Part shown: piece by piece, positions 21,825-32,724 of the stretch | Position numbering within the stretch: the stretch's first letter is position 1 | How the letters are laid out: every line of letters begins with the position of its first letter | Source: Lepus europaeus | Taxonomy: Eukaryota > Chordata > Mammalia > Lagomorpha > Leporidae | Length of the DNA stretch: 64,000 bases | Direction of reading: 5' to 3' | Assembly (NCBI RefSeq): GCF_033115175.1 | Contig: NC_084850.1 | Coordinates: forward strand, 101,123,439-101,187,438 | The notes under the pieces: model-generated | Database searches by the model: none | What the model saw: only the letters and a program-made list of their open reading frames with translations | Told to the model about the DNA's origin: nothing | Position numbers and translations under genes: made by a program

Positions 21825-22349
21825 AGTGAGGTTTCTTGTATCTTTCTGAGTATATATCACAGACTGAGGGCCTCTGATTGGTTTGTGTATGTTCATCAAG
21901 GGTATCAGATCTGTTCAAATTGTCCTTATAAATGTCCCAAGGTGTTAGGACCCTAGCTATAAAGCAAGTGCTTGTCCCACATCGTGTCCACTGTTTGTGG
22001 ATGTATGTCCCAGGATGTGAGGTCTCTGATCTGTTTAGCTATGTTTATTCAAGGGGTGGCGTTTCTAGTCTGGTTTTGGATGCATATCATGCTGTAAGGC
22101 CTCTGATCTCATTGTGGGTCTAGCTCCCAGGATTTAAGATCTCTGATCATTTATGGGTGTAGTTTGGAAAGTGTGTTTCTCTACATTTTGTGGTTGTACA
22201 TCCCAAGTTTTGAGGTCTCTGATCTTCTAGGGGAATTATTTTTCCAAAATGTGAGATTTCTTATTTGTTTGGGGGTATTTATCATAGCAAGTGAAGTGTT
22301 GGATTTCTTTGAGGTATGTATGTCCAGAATGTAAGGTTTGTTTTTACTT
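21825..22349 (+). repeat. ~40-bp tandem array, block 7 (well preserved)
   Basis: Successive CTCTGATCTG-type anchors lie near 22024, 22063, 22101, 22141, 22179 and 22217, spacings of about 37-40 bp by hand count. The fuller unit includes GTGTATGTCCCAGGATGTG. Confidence 0.85.
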
Positions 22350-22620
22350 GGTTTTGTTTTTAATTTTAATTTATTTGAGGGTTTGTTTGGTTCACTCCCC
22401 AAATGCCCACAACAAGTGAGGCCAAAGCCAGGAGCTGGGAATTCAATCCAGGTCTCCACTGTGGGTGGCAGGAACCTAGTTATTTGATCCATCACTGCTG
22501 CTTCCCAGGGTCTGCATTAACAGGAAGTTGGAGTCAGGAGCCAGAGCTGGGAATTGAACCCAGGTACTCTGTTCAATAATGGATACAGGCATCTTAACTG
22601 CTAGGCTGACTACCTTCCCC
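22350..22620 (-). mobile_element. C-SINE, old subfamily
   Basis: TTTAATTTATTTGAGGG tail to GGCATCTTAACTGCTAGG head region. Confidence 0.7.
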
Positions 22621-22690
22621 CGCAAAGTGTAAGGCTTATGATCTTTTTGTGGTTGTATGTTTCATCATGTGAGGTCTCTGTTCATTGCTG
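22621..22690 (+). repeat. ~40-bp tandem array, block 8
   Basis: Two units (GTGAGGTCTCTGTTCATTGC at the right) between an old SINE and the nested SINE pair. Confidence 0.7.
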
Positions 22691-23365
22691 TACTTTTTAT
22701 TTATTTATTTTTAAATATTTATTTATTTATTTATTTGAAAGAGAGAGAGAGAGAAAGAGAGAAATCTTCTATCCACTGGTTCACTTCCCAAATGGTCACA
22801 ATGGCCAGTCTGGAGCCAGGAGCTTCTTCCAGGTCTCCCATGTGGGGAGCAGGGGCCCAGGCACTTGGGTCATTTTCCACTGCTTTTCCCAGGCCATTAG
22901 CAAGGAGCTGGATGAGAAGCGGAGCATGGCCAGCGCCGTGGCTCAACAGGCTAATCCTCTGCCTAGCGGCACCGGCACCCCAGGTTCTAGCCCTGGTCGG
23001 GGCGCTGGATTCTCTCCCGGTTGCCCCTCTTCCGGGCCAGCTCTCTGCTGTGGCCCGGGAGTGCAGTGGAGGATGGCCCAAGTGCTTGGGCCCTGCACCC
23101 CATGGGAGACCAGGAGAAGCACCTGGCTTCTGCCATCGGATCGGCGCGGTGCGCCGGCCGCGGCGACCATTGGAGGGTGAACCAACGGCGAGGGAGGACC
23201 TTTCTCTCTGTCTCTCTCTCTGTGTCACTGTCCACTCTGCCTGTCAAAAATAAAAAACAAAACAAAAACAAAAGAAGTGGAGCAGCCAGGACACAAACTG
23301 GAGCCCTTATGGGATGCTGACGTTGTAGGCGGTGGCTTTACCCACTACACCATAGCGCCGGCCCC
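22691..23365 (-). mobile_element. C-SINE host split by a second SINE
   Basis: Host pieces 22691-22925 and 23269-23365; target-site copies CATTGCTGTACTTTTT on the outer edges. Confidence 0.92.
22926..23268 (+). mobile_element. C-SINE, poly(A) subfamily, nested
   Basis: GGCCAGCGCCGTGGCTCAAC to CTGTCAAAAATAAAAAAC; target-site copies AGAAGCGGAGCA and AGAAGTGGAGCA in the host SINE. Confidence 0.93.
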
Positions 23366-24030
23366 ATTGCTGTACTTTTTAGTATGTGATGTCTCTGTCC
23401 ATGAACTTTGTCAAAGATGTAAGTTCTCTGATCTGTTTGATGTTGAATGCACAGTGTGTGAGGCTTCTGAGTTTGCTGTGTGTGTGTCTCGGGGGGTGAG
23501 AGTTAGCACGGGTTTCTGGGTGTGCATCCCACGTTTTTGGGTCTGCTCACCTGCTGGGGATGAAGTTCAGCAAGTGGCAAATCTGAACCCTTTATGTGCA
23601 GGCAGCGAGGGCTCTCACAGGATGTAGGATTCACAGGATGTTGTGACTGTACATCCCTTGGTCTGAATCCTCTAATGTCTGTGGGTATGTGTCCCTAGAA
23701 GTGAGCTTTTATGATCTCCTTGTGGGTGCTGTGTCACAAGATATCGGGTCTATGATCTATTTCGGGCTCCTTTTCATAGCATGCCTGGTTTCTGACACGC
23801 TCGTGAGCGTACGTTGGCAGTGCTTGCTCTCTCTGATCTGTTTCTGCTCCTGTGTGGCCTCTGAGCACAGCCCATGGTGTGAGCTCACTGATCGTCAGTT
23901 GGTGTATGTCTCAGAGTATGACGTCTCTGACTTCTGTGTGGATGTGTATCATAGGGTTTGAGGTCTGTGCTCTCTTTGTGGCTACATATCCAGGTAATGA
24001 GGTCTCTAATCTGTCTATACGTCCACATAA
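23366..24030 (+). repeat. ~40-bp tandem array, block 9
   Basis: Units such as AAGTTCTCTGATCTGTTTG, GAGGCTTCTGAGTTTGC, GTATGACGTCTCTGACTTC and GAGGTCTGTGCTCTCTTTG run without interruption for about 0.66 kb. Confidence 0.8.
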
Positions 24031-24215
24031 CAGCTGGGACTAGGCTGAGCCAAGCCTAGGAGGTAGGACCAGCGAGGTCTCTAACATGGATGGCAGGAAC
24101 CCAGGCACTAGAATCATCATCAATTGGCTCCCAGGTGCATTAGTAGGAAGCTAAATGAGATGTGCGGAGTAGCCAGGACTGGACCCAAGCACCGTGACCA
24201 ATATGGGATGCACAT
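24031..24215 (-). mobile_element. C-SINE, old, tail-truncated
   Basis: GATGGCAGGAACCCAGGCAC and GCATTAGTAGGAAGCTAAA; diverged. Confidence 0.55.
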
Positions 24216-24297
24216 GTTCCCAGTGAAGGCATATCCCAAGATGGAAACTCTCTGTTCTTTTTTGTATTTGCCTAATGCCATGAAGAGTCTGATGTTT

Positions 24298-24380
24298 GGG
24301 GGCAATACTGTGGTACAGTGGGTAAAGCTGCTGCCTGCAGTGCCGGCATCCCATATGGGCACTGGTTTGAGTCCCGGCTC
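24298..24380 (+). mobile_element. C-SINE head fragment
   Basis: TGGGGGCAATACTGTGGTAC to TTTGAGTCCCGGCTC. Confidence 0.8.
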
Positions 24381-24409
24381 ATTATTTGTTAAAGTGTCTA
24401 AGGCATGAG

Positions 24410-24748
24410 GTTTATTTTTTTTTAAGATTTTATTTTCATTTTATTTGAAAGGCAGAGTAACAGAGAGAGAGAGAGAGAGAGAGAGAAGAGATCTTCCATC
24501 TGCTGGTTCACTCCTCACACTCCTCAAATGGCCGCAACAGCCAGGTTGAAGCCAGGAGCTACGAACTCCGTCCCAGTCTCCAAGTGTGTGGCAGGAGCCC
24601 AGGCATTTGGGCCATCTTTTGCTGGTGTCCCAGGCACATTAGCAGGCAGCTGCATCGGAAGTGGAGCAGCCAGAAGTCGAACCAGTGCTCCAATATGGGA
24701 TGTCAGCATTGCAGGTGGCAGTTGAACCTGCTGCACCACAACAGTGAC
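24410..24748 (-). mobile_element. C-SINE
   Basis: TTTTTAAGATTTTATTTTCA tail to CACCACAACAGTGAC head. Confidence 0.85.
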
Positions 24749-25010
24749 TCGTGTTCTGAGTTCTTGTTTCAGAGGTACCTGCATCATTGTGGTGTCCGAT
24801 CCGTTGTGCTTGCTATTTCTCAGGGGAGGTCTTTGTTCTGTTTGTGAGTGTGTCTCACAGTGTATGAGGCTCTTAAACCATCTCTTCTGCTCGTTTATCA
24901 AGAGTGCGAGGACTATTCTGTTTGTGGAGCGTGTGCCAGGATTTGAGGTCTCTGAGCTTTGTGGCAGTATGTGTCGTGTGAAATGAGCCTCTTTATTGTG
25001 TGCGCGGTTG
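24749..25010 (+). repeat. ~40-bp tandem array, block 10
   Basis: Units GGAGGTCTTTGTTCTGTTTG, ATGAGGCTCTTAAACC, TTTGAGGTCTCTGAGC, leading into an MLT1-like LTR on the right. Confidence 0.75.
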
Positions 25011-25152
25011 TACTCTGCTGACTTACGGTCCCCTAAACATGCCCATGTCCTTGGAACTGAAACATGTGACCTTACCTGTTAAAAGCATACTTTGCAGACG
25101 GGATTCAACTCAGCATCTTTTTTTTTTTTTTTGACAGGCAGAGTTAGACAAT

Positions 25153-25184
<32 letters not shown>

Positions 25185-26039
25185 TCTTTCTTCTGTTGGT
25201 TCACCCCCCAAATGGCTGCCATGGCTAGCATGCTGCGCCGATCCGAAGCCAGGAGCCAGGTGCTTATCCCGGTCTCCCATGGGGTGCAGGGCCCAAGCAC
25301 TTGGGCCATCCTCCACTGCACTCCCGGGCCACAGCAGAGAGCTGGACTGGAAGAGGAGCAACTGGGACAGAATCCGGTGCCCCAACCGGAACTAGAACCC
25401 GGGGTACTGGCGCCACAGGCAGAGGATTAGCCTAGTGAGCCGCAGCGCCGGCTGAACTCAGCGTCTTGAGACAGGCAGATTTTCTTGGATCTCCCCAGTG
25501 GGTCCAATATAAACACGTGAGTCCTTAGACAAAGGAAGACAAGAAAGGATGGTTGTTGTCACTGAATACAAAGTAATGACACCAGCTGAGTTGGAGGCAG
25601 CGACGTGATACTGGGAGTGTTTGTGAGTGTGTATTCCCGCGTGCCCTTATAAGTCTTTATGCCGCTCAGGGGAGTGCCTAGCCACGATGTGAAATCTCCA
25701 ATTGTTTGTGCAGGTATGTGGGGGGGGCAGCTGAATAAAGGTCCCCTAAAGCTGTCCAGCAGAGGAGGTGTGAGCAGGGAGCCTGGACCAGGGAAGGGGA
25801 TGGAGAGCTGCAGATGAAACGCTGTCGCCCTTAAAGGTGCAGGAAGGCAGGGAAGGCAGCAGGCAGCTCTGGGAGCTGCAGGAAGGCAAGGAAATGGCCT
25901 CTTCCCCGGAGCCCTCCAGGAGCAGGGCAGCTCTGTTGACACCGGACTTGAACATCGCGAAGACCCATGTTGCGGCCACTACACCATGTCAATGTAATCT
26001 AATAAATAAACCTGTGCTCTTCACAAGACGAAGACTGGG
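25011..26039 (+). mobile_element. MLT1-like LTR with internal SINE
   Basis: 5' part at 25011-25118 (GTCCCCTAAACATGCCCATG) and 3' part at 25453-26039 (AATAAATAAACCTGTGCTC, GTGATTTGTTCCAACAG) flank a SINE. Sense orientation. Embedded in the ~40-bp array. Confidence 0.55.
25119..25452 (-). mobile_element. C-SINE, poly(A) subfamily, in the MLT1-like LTR
   Basis: Poly(T), TTTGACAGGCAGAGTTAG to GAGCCGCAGCGCCGGC; target-site copies AACTCAGCATCTT and AACTCAGCGTCTT. Confidence 0.92.
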
Positions 26040-26632
26040 TGATTTGTTCCAACAGTGGCAAGGCGTGCAGGGCCTGATGCCCATCTGGTTGTTGGTGGGC
26101 ATCCCCGCATGTGACTCCCCTGACCTGTGTGTGTGTGTGTGTTGTGCGGGAGGCCTCTGATCTGTGTGTGGGTGTTTGTACTGGACTGACAGGTCTCAGA
26201 CCTATTGGAGAGTGTGTGTGTGTGTCCCTAGACGTGTGGACACCAAGGTTGTAGCAGGTGTGCCTCTTGGGATACGAGGTCTCTCATCTGTTTTTGTGTG
26301 TCTGAGGTTTCTTGGCTGACTGGAGGGGTGAGTTATGCTTAGGTTGTTAGGTTTCAGAGGTTTTGGGAGCATTTCCAGAATCACAGGTGTCTGAGCTGGG
26401 AATGAAGAGATGAGGTGTCTCTGGTGTGTCTGGGTGTGCATATCTGGGTGTGAGATTTGAAGCTCATTGTGGGTGGGTTCAGTGTGGCTTGAAGGCTCTG
26501 ATCTTTCTGTGGGTCTGTGTCCTCCAGGAGTATATTCCCAAGATGTCAGCTCTATAATCACTCTCCAGTTGTTTTTCCGAGCACGTGAAGGTCTGTGATC
26601 TGTGGTGGCTGTGAAGTCTACAGTCAGTTGTG
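26040..26632 (+). repeat. ~40-bp tandem array, block 11
   Basis: Starts just after an MLT1-like LTR. Units include GGAGGCCTCTGATCTGTG, ACGAGGTCTCTCATCTG and GAAGGCTCTGATCTTTCTG, plus a short GT run. Confidence 0.75.
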
Positions 26633-26895
26633 AGGGGCTGGTGTTGTCAATGAAGTGGGTGAAGCTGCCACTTGCAATGCCAGCATCCCGTGTTAGAGTG
26701 CTGGTTGGAGTCTTGGCTGCTCTACTTTTGATCCATCTCCTGCTAATGTGCCTGGGAAGGCAGCAAAAGTTACCCAAGTACTTGGGCCCCCTGCACCCAT
26801 ATGGGAGACTCAGATGGAGTTCCAGGCTCCTGGCTTCAGCCTGGCCCACACCTGACTGTTGTGGCTATTTGGGAAGTGAACAATTAGTGAATAAA

Positions 26896-26936
<41 letters not shown>

Positions 26937-26957
26937 TCTGTCACTGTGCCTGTCAAA
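26633..26957 (+). mobile_element. C-SINE
   Basis: GAGGGGCTGGTGTTGTCAAT head, long (CT)n, CTGTCAAAAACAC tail. Confidence 0.85.
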
Positions 26958-26969
26958 AACACAAGAAAT

Positions 26970-27305
26970 TGGGTGCGGCTCTGTGGCATAGTTGGTAAAG
27001 CCACCACCTGCAGTTCTGGCATCCCATATGGGCGCCAGTTCAGGTCCCAGCTGCTCCACTTCTGATCCATCTCTCTGCTATGGCCTGGGAAAGCAGTAGA
27101 AGATGGTCCAAGTCCTTGGGCCCCTGCACCCACGTGGGAGACCCGGAAGAAGCTCCTGGCTTCTGTCTTCAGATCGGCCCATCTCCAGCCATTGCGGCTA
27201 TCTGGGACAGTAAACCAGAGGATGGGAGATCTCTCTCTCTCTCTCTGCCTCTCCTTCTCTCTGTGTGTCACTCTGACTTTCAAGTAAATAAGTAAATCTT
27301 TAAAA
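26970..27305 (+). mobile_element. C-SINE
   Basis: GGTGCGGCTCTGTGGCATAG to AAGTAAATCTTTAAAAC; target-site copies ACAAGAAATTG. Confidence 0.9.
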
Positions 27306-27329
27306 CAAATACAAGAAATTGAAATAAAA

Positions 27330-27472
27330 TCTCAAAAACAATAAATAAAGTCTGTTAAAAGTATGTATGTTGAGGTGTGAGGTATCTGGATGTGCAGTCT
27401 CTGATCTGTTATGGGAGTGTATTACAGGAATTGTGGTCTCTTCATCTCTTTGGATAGGCCTTCATTCTACAT
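27330..27472 (+). repeat. ~40-bp tandem array, block 12
   Basis: About three units (GTGAGGTATCTGG, CAGTCTCTGATCTGTTATGG, GTGGTCTCTTCATCTC) between two SINEs. Confidence 0.7.
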
Positions 27473-27473
27473 T

Positions 27474-27796
27474 CTTTAAAAGATTTATTTATTTATTTAA
27501 AGTCATAGTTACACAGAGAGAGAAGGAGAGGCAAAGAGAGAGTCTTCTATCCGCTGTTTCACTCCCTAGTTGGCTGCAATGGCCAGAGCTGAGCCGATCT
27601 GAAGCCAGGAGCCAGGAGCTTCTGGGTCTCCCACGTGGGTGCAGGGGCCCAAGGACTTGGGCCATCTTCTACTGCTTTCCCAGGCCATAGCAGAGAGCTG
27701 GATCTGAAGTGGAGCAGCCAGGACTCGAACCAGCACCCATATGGGATGCCGGCACTGCAGGCAGCTGCTTTACCTGCTTCGCCACAGCGCCGGCCC
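27474..27796 (-). mobile_element. C-SINE
   Basis: AAAAGATTTATTTATTTATT to CCACAGCGCCGGCCCC; target-site copies TTCATTCTACAT. Confidence 0.92.
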
Positions 27797-28130
27797 CTTC
27801 ATTCTACATCTGCCTTTATGTCATCACAGCATTGGCATCTCTGATCCTTTTGTGTGTACTTATCAAGGTTGGGTGGTGTCTTCTGTTTGTGATTATGTGT
27901 CCCAGTTTGTGGTGTCCCTCCCCTCTTTGTGGGTGTATGACACAGAACATGTGCCTCCCCCTCATTTTGGATTCTGTGTCCACGGGTGGGAGGTCTCAGA
28001 TCTCTTTGGAACAGTGTGACACAGGATGTGGGATCCCTGAGCTGCAGATGCGCGTGGTTCTCACCATGCGACGTTTTCCATTGCTTGTGGGTGTATATCT
28101 GAGGTTGGTGAAGTTAAGGTCCCTGAAGGA
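27797..28130 (+). repeat. ~40-bp tandem array, block 13
   Basis: Units CATCTCTGATCCTTTTGTG, GTGGTGTCCCTCCCCTC, GGGAGGTCTCAGATCTC, running into an MLT1-like LTR. Confidence 0.7.
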
Positions 28131-29159
28131 TGTTCTTGTCCTAATCTCTGGAACGTGTGAGTCTGTGACCTTACACGTGGAGAGTCCCTAGCACATGTGA
28201 CTGGGAATCATCGTGAGATGAGGAGACACCCAGATCTTCCTGGTGAGCCCAGTATAATCACCATGTGAGGTCTGGGGGCTGTTTGTCGTGTTTGTCCCTG
28301 GTGGCCGGATAACAGCACGTCAAAGTTGTCCTCTTCCTACTTCCTGGAACCCATGATTTTGCTCATTCCCGTGGACTCTGCACGTGTGATTAAGGTCAGC
28401 TGGGAAAATTACCCCAGAGTCTCTGGCTAGGCCCAAGGGAATCACAGCATCCTTATAGGAGGGAGGCATGAAGGCAAGAGTCAATGCAGTGGCCGGCGCC
28501 GTGGCTTAACAGGCTAATCCTCCGCCTTGCGGCGCCGGCACACCGGGTTCTAGTCCCGTTTGGGGCACTGGATTCTATCCCAGTTGCCCCTCTTCCAGGC
28601 CAGCTCTCTGCTATGGCCCGGGAAGGCAGTGCAGGATGGCCCAAGTCCTTGGGCCCTGCACCCACATGGGAGACCAGGAGGAGCACCTGGCTCCTGGCTT
28701 CAGATCAGCGCGATGCGCCGGCCACAGCGGCCATTGGAGGGTGAACCAATGGCAAAAAGGAAGACCTTTCTCTCTGTCTCTCTCTCTCTCACTATCCACT
28801 CTGCCTGTCAAAAAAAAAAAAAAAGAGTCAATGCAGTGACAGAAGCAGAGAGAAATGATGATGCTACAGTATTAGCAGAGGTCAGAGAGAGAGAGAGGAG
28901 AGGGCTGGGTACATGGTGGGGGGAGCGGCTGGTGTGAAGGTGGGGGTCTGGCACTGAGCTCAGGAATGCAGGCTCCTCCAGGAACTGGCCTCTCCCCGAA
29001 GAACTCCAGGAGGAAGTCGGCTCTGCCAGCACCTTGACTTTTACCCTGTAAAACTCCTTGTCGGGCTTCTCATCTGCGGAAACGTAAGACAATAAATTTG
29101 TGTTGTTTTACGACCAAACGATTGTGGTGGTTTGTTTCAGCAGCGACAGAAAACGAACA
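28131..29159 (+). mobile_element. MLT1-like LTR with internal SINE, copy A of a duplication
   Basis: An array-like/MLT1 start with CCTTACACGTGGAGAGTCC, then GGAACCCATGATTTTGC, CACAGCATCCTTATAGGAGG, and the typical end GACAATAAATTTGTGTTG and GTGGTGGTTTGTTTCAGCAG. Interrupted by the SINE at 28492-28822. The right 0.5 kb is nearly identical to 34016-34540. Confidence 0.6.
28492..28822 (+). mobile_element. C-SINE, poly(A) subfamily, with known empty site
   Basis: GCCGGCGCCGTGGCTTAAC to CTGTCA plus A-run; target-site copies AAGAGTCAATGCAGTG at 28476 and 28823. The paralogous locus at 34080-34095 has the site once, unfilled. Confidence 0.96.
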
Positions 29160-29610
29160 CGATGTCCCAGGTTGGGGTGCCTCAGTTTGGTTGTCGGGGC
29201 ACCTCCCGGGATGTGAACTCCGGGACGTGTGTGTGTGTGTGTGTGTCTGATGGTGGAGGTGTCTGGTGTCCATGCTGGTATATGTAGCAGGGGATTATGT
29301 CTCTGTTCTGTTGATCTGTTTGGAGGTTGGTGTTCCAGAATTTGTGCCCACAGCTTTTTGGGGGTGTTATGTCCCAGGACGGGAGGGCTCCAATCTAATT
29401 TTGTTCCATGTCCCAACCTGTGAATTCTCTGATCTGTTGAGGTGTGTGTAAGTCCAAGGGGTAAGGATTCCCTCTGGACTTTGTCAGTAGTCCTTTGTGA
29501 GTGTGTTTCCTTTTGTTTAGATAAGCCTGATGTGTTTCTGGCTTAATGTCCCAGAAAGTGAGACTCCCTGTCTCTGTCTCTGTCTCTGTCTCTCTGTCTG
29601 GTAGTATGAA
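29160..29610 (+). repeat. ~40-bp tandem array, block 14
   Basis: Follows the MLT1-like LTR. Includes a GT run at 29228-29245, then TTATGTCTCTGTTCTGTTG, GTGAATTCTCTGATCTGTTG and a short GTCTCT run at 29570-29600. Confidence 0.75.
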
Positions 29611-29939
29611 TCACAGTGTAATCACAGGATCCTTAGAGGAGAGAGGCAGAGAAGCCGAAAAGAGGCCCAAAGTAGACATCCGAGAGAGAGGTTTGAAGAT
29701 GAACTGCTGCTGGCCTTGAAGACAGAGGAAGGAGCCCCAGGTCAAGGAGGGCATGCAGCTCTAGAAAGTGGAAATGGCCAGGTCACAGAGCCTCCAGCAG
29801 TGCTACAGCTCTGCCGACGACGTACTCGATTGTCGCCCTTCCAAAACCCATTTGGGTCTTCTGGCCTGCAGAAAGGTAAGATCATAAATCAGTCTTGTTT
29901 CACGACGCTGATTGTGATTTGTTATAGCCACAGTTGAAA
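29611..29939 (+). mobile_element. MLT1-like LTR fragment
   Basis: GTAATCACAGGATCCTTAG, GGCCTTGAAGACAGAGGAAG, GGTCTTCTGGCCTGCAGAAAG and TGTGATTTGTTATAGCCAC follow the MLT1 order in sense orientation, flanked by array units on both sides. Confidence 0.6.
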
Positions 29940-30290
29940 AGGAGTACGTTGTCTCAGGTCGTGGTGTCTGTCTGCTTGTTGAGTTGCATTCCACGATGTG
30001 AACTCCATGTGTACGTGTGTGTCTGATGGGGGGAGTCTCTGGTGTGTGTCTAGGTGTATGGACCCCATTGAGAGGGCTCTGAGTGTTTGAGAGTGTGTGT
30101 GTGTCCCAGAATCTGAGGTTTTCCAGCTGCCTGTGTGTGAATGTCCTAGGATATGACATCTTTAGGCTGATTTCTGGGAGTGCATTCCTATGCGTGGGTC
30201 TTTGAGTTCGTGGAATAGGTTCCAGAAAGTTCAGCCTCATCCATTTGGAAGATATTACTGATGATCAGAACTTTCTGATTTTCTTGGTTG
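29940..30290 (+). repeat. ~40-bp tandem array, block 15
   Basis: Follows another MLT1-like LTR with the same junction order as block 14: GATGTGAACTCC, GTGTGTCTGATGG, then GGAGTCTCTGGTGTG. Confidence 0.75.
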
Positions 30291-30510
30291 CATATGAGGG
30301 CACTTTCAAAAGAGTGTGGTAAAATGGAATTGAAGATAAATTTATTCTGGTACAAAAACGGGGGGGGGGTGGTATTTCAAAAATTTCATGGAAACACATT
30401 TTATACACACACACACACACACACATACTGTGAATTTCAAGTTTTTTCACACCCAAACACACTTGAAATTAATTCCATTTTTTGGAAAAACTTTTTGAAG
30501 TCTCCTTATA
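30291..30510. mobile_element. MITE-like palindromic element with (AC)n core
   Basis: Ends are inverted: ATGAGGGCACTTTCAAAAG and TAAAATGGAATTGAAG at the left mirror TTAATTCCATTTTTTGG and CTTTTTGAAGTCTCC at the right. An (AC)n run lies at 30402-30425. Fits a short non-autonomous DNA transposon. Confidence 0.5.
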
Positions 30511-31705
30511 TATAGCAGGATGTTGGTTGTCTGATCGATTTAGGTTTGTATGGCCAAGGCGTGAGGTTTCTGAGCTTTTTGTGGGTGTATGTCTCAGGGT
30601 GGAGGTCTCTCATATGTTTGCTGATACATGTCCCAGCACGAGATCTCTCGGATCCGTTGGTGGGCACTTGTGATCTATGTCTGGTGTTTTCCTGGCCTGT
30701 GAGGTCTCTGACTTGTGGGTATAGGTCGCAGGATTTGAGATCTCTTCAGCTATTTGTGGGTGCGTGTCTCAGGTCTGTATGGGCTCTGTATTGTTTGGGA
30801 AGCACATCTTAGGATCCGAACTTGCTGATTGGTTTACCGTATATGATTCCAGCTTTGAAAGTGCTGATCTGTCTGTGGCGATGTGTTGCAGTTTGAAGGC
30901 TGTGGGTGTCTTTGTGGATTCAGGTGCAGGTTGTGAGGCTTCTAATCCACTTGCCCGCGCATGTCCTTAGGATTTCAGCTCCCTGATCAGTTTGAAATCA
31001 GAGTGAGGACTCTGAACTATTTGTGGTATTTGAGGCCTCTGGTTGCTTTGTGGCTACATGTGCAGATTGTGAAGTTTTGAATCTGTTGGTGTGTGTTGCA
31101 GGATGTGGCCTTCTTGATAGGCATGCGGGCTACATCTGATGTTGTGAATTCTCAGGTCTACTTGCAGGCAAATGAACCAAGATGTGAGGTCTGTGTGAGG
31201 GTCTGTGTCGAGGCTCTGATGTCTCAGATCTGTCTGTAGGTGTATGTCCCATGATGGGACTTTCCTGATCTGTTTGTGGATGGTGCTGATGATGTGGAAT
31301 GTCTGGGGTGTTTGACCTGTGCTGGAGATATCCTCCGGGCACTGGAGCTTTCTGGCCTGTTTGTGAAAGCATGGCCCTAGGAAATGTTTGCTCCCTAGAC
31401 TCCTCATGGATGCACACCCCAGGAAGTGAGTTCTCTGAGCTATTGGGGCATGTGTAGAACAGCTTGTCGGATCTCTGAGGTCTTTTAGGTATATTTCCAA
31501 GCATATGTCATTTATTTGCAGATCTGTCTATATCATACATTCTGGTCTGATGAGGTGTGTATGTGTCCAGACTGGCAAGTTACTGAGTGCTTTGTGGATT
31601 ACTTCCCTTAGTTTGAAAACCGCTGACCTGTCAGGGAGTATGTCTCAGGACATAAAATCTCTGATCTCTTTATATGAGTGCAAGACCTCAGATCCATGGC
31701 CTGTT
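30511..31705 (+). repeat. ~40-bp tandem array, block 16 (1.2 kb)
   Basis: Long run with anchors such as GAGGTTTCTGAGCTTTTTG, GGAGGTCTCTCATATG, GAGGTCTCTGACTTGTG and GATCTCTTCAGCTATTTG. Minus-strand reading frames here only reflect the array. Confidence 0.85.
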
Positions 31706-32107
31706 TGGGGCTCTTTTTCTCTTTCTTTCTTTCTGTCTTTCTGTCTTTCCTTCCTTCCTTCTTTCTTTCTTTCTTTCTCTCTTTCTATTTGACAGGCAGA
31801 GTGGATAGTGAGAGAGAGAGACAGAGAGAAAGGTCTTCCTTTTTGCCGTTGGTTCACCCTCCAATGGCCGCTGCGGCCGGCGCATCTCGCTGATCCGAAG
31901 CCAGGAGCCAGGTGCTTCTCCTGGTCTCCCATGCGGGTGCAGGGCCCAAGGACTTGGGCCATCCTGCACTGCCTTCCCGGGCCATAGGAGAGAGCTGGCC
32001 TGGAAGAGGGGCAACCAGGATAGAATCCGGCGCCCCAACCGGGACTAGAACCTGGTGTGCCGGTGCCGCAAGGCACAGGATTAGCCTGTTAAGCCACAGC
32101 GCCGGCC
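31706..32107 (-). mobile_element. C-SINE, poly(A) subfamily, with (CTTT)n tail
   Basis: Tail expanded into CTTT/CTTC repeats at 31722-31790; target-site copies TTGGGGCTCTTTTTCT. Confidence 0.92.
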
Positions 32108-32724
32108 TTGGGGCTCTTTTTCTTAGCATGTGAGGTCTCTGCCTTGAGTATAAGCCTATGTTGCAGGATTTTAAATCCCTGATCCGTGTATGTGTATCTG
32201 CCTCAAGCCATGAGATCCTGGATCTATGTGTGGGTACATGTCTCACAGGATCAGGTCTCTACATGCACTGTTGGTGTACGGCATGGATGTCAGGTCTCTA
32301 AGCTGTCTGTGGGTTCATGTTGTAGGGTTTGAGGTCTCTGTTGGTGCAAGTCGATCGCTGTATGTGGATGGCAGCGTCTGATCTCTGTGCGAGTTTGTAG
32401 AGGGTGTGGGGGCTATTGAGTTTGTTGTTCCATGTCCCATTTTGTGAGATGCATCACCTGTTTGGTGGGGTTTATCTCTGAGAAAGTGTTTCTCCTTGCA
32501 GTGTGTGTGTGTGTGTGCGTGTGTGTACATGTCTTGGGTCTGGAGGTTGGATCTGTTTGGGGGTATATTTCCCAGGATGTGAGGTCCCTGGTCTCCTAGT
32601 GGGTGTGGATGCTGTGATGTCAGCTCCATACCTCTCTGAGTGTATACATCTCAGATGGGAAGTTCTACGTGTTTATGGGTTTAATCCCAAGGGATGGAGG
32701 ATTCTGAGCTGTTTTTCTTTTTTT
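32108..32724 (+). repeat. ~40-bp tandem array, block 17
   Basis: Units GTGAGGTCTCTGCCTTGAG, TCAGGTCTCTAAGCTGTCTG, TTTGAGGTCTCTGTTGG; contains a GT run at 32500-32523. Ends at the target site of the L1 insertion. Confidence 0.85.

Noticed and set aside
26202-26849. 215-codon minus-strand frame
   Set aside because: Covers tandem-array units and a SINE; low-complexity TH/PS-rich peptide with no domain.
28808-29092. Frame with MSYVSADEKPDKEFYRVK, repeated at 34129-34350
   Set aside because: The same peptide twice looked like a gene family at first, but it is the 3' end of an MLT1-like LTR in a duplicated segment, and the two frames diverge by an indel.
29228-29245. CRISPR-like or phage-like arrays
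   Set aside because: Short repeats here are eukaryotic microsatellites and SINE tails; all genes have introns.
31054-31500. 148-codon minus-strand frame
   Set aside because: Pure product of the ~40-bp array; period not a multiple of three after drift and no conserved start.
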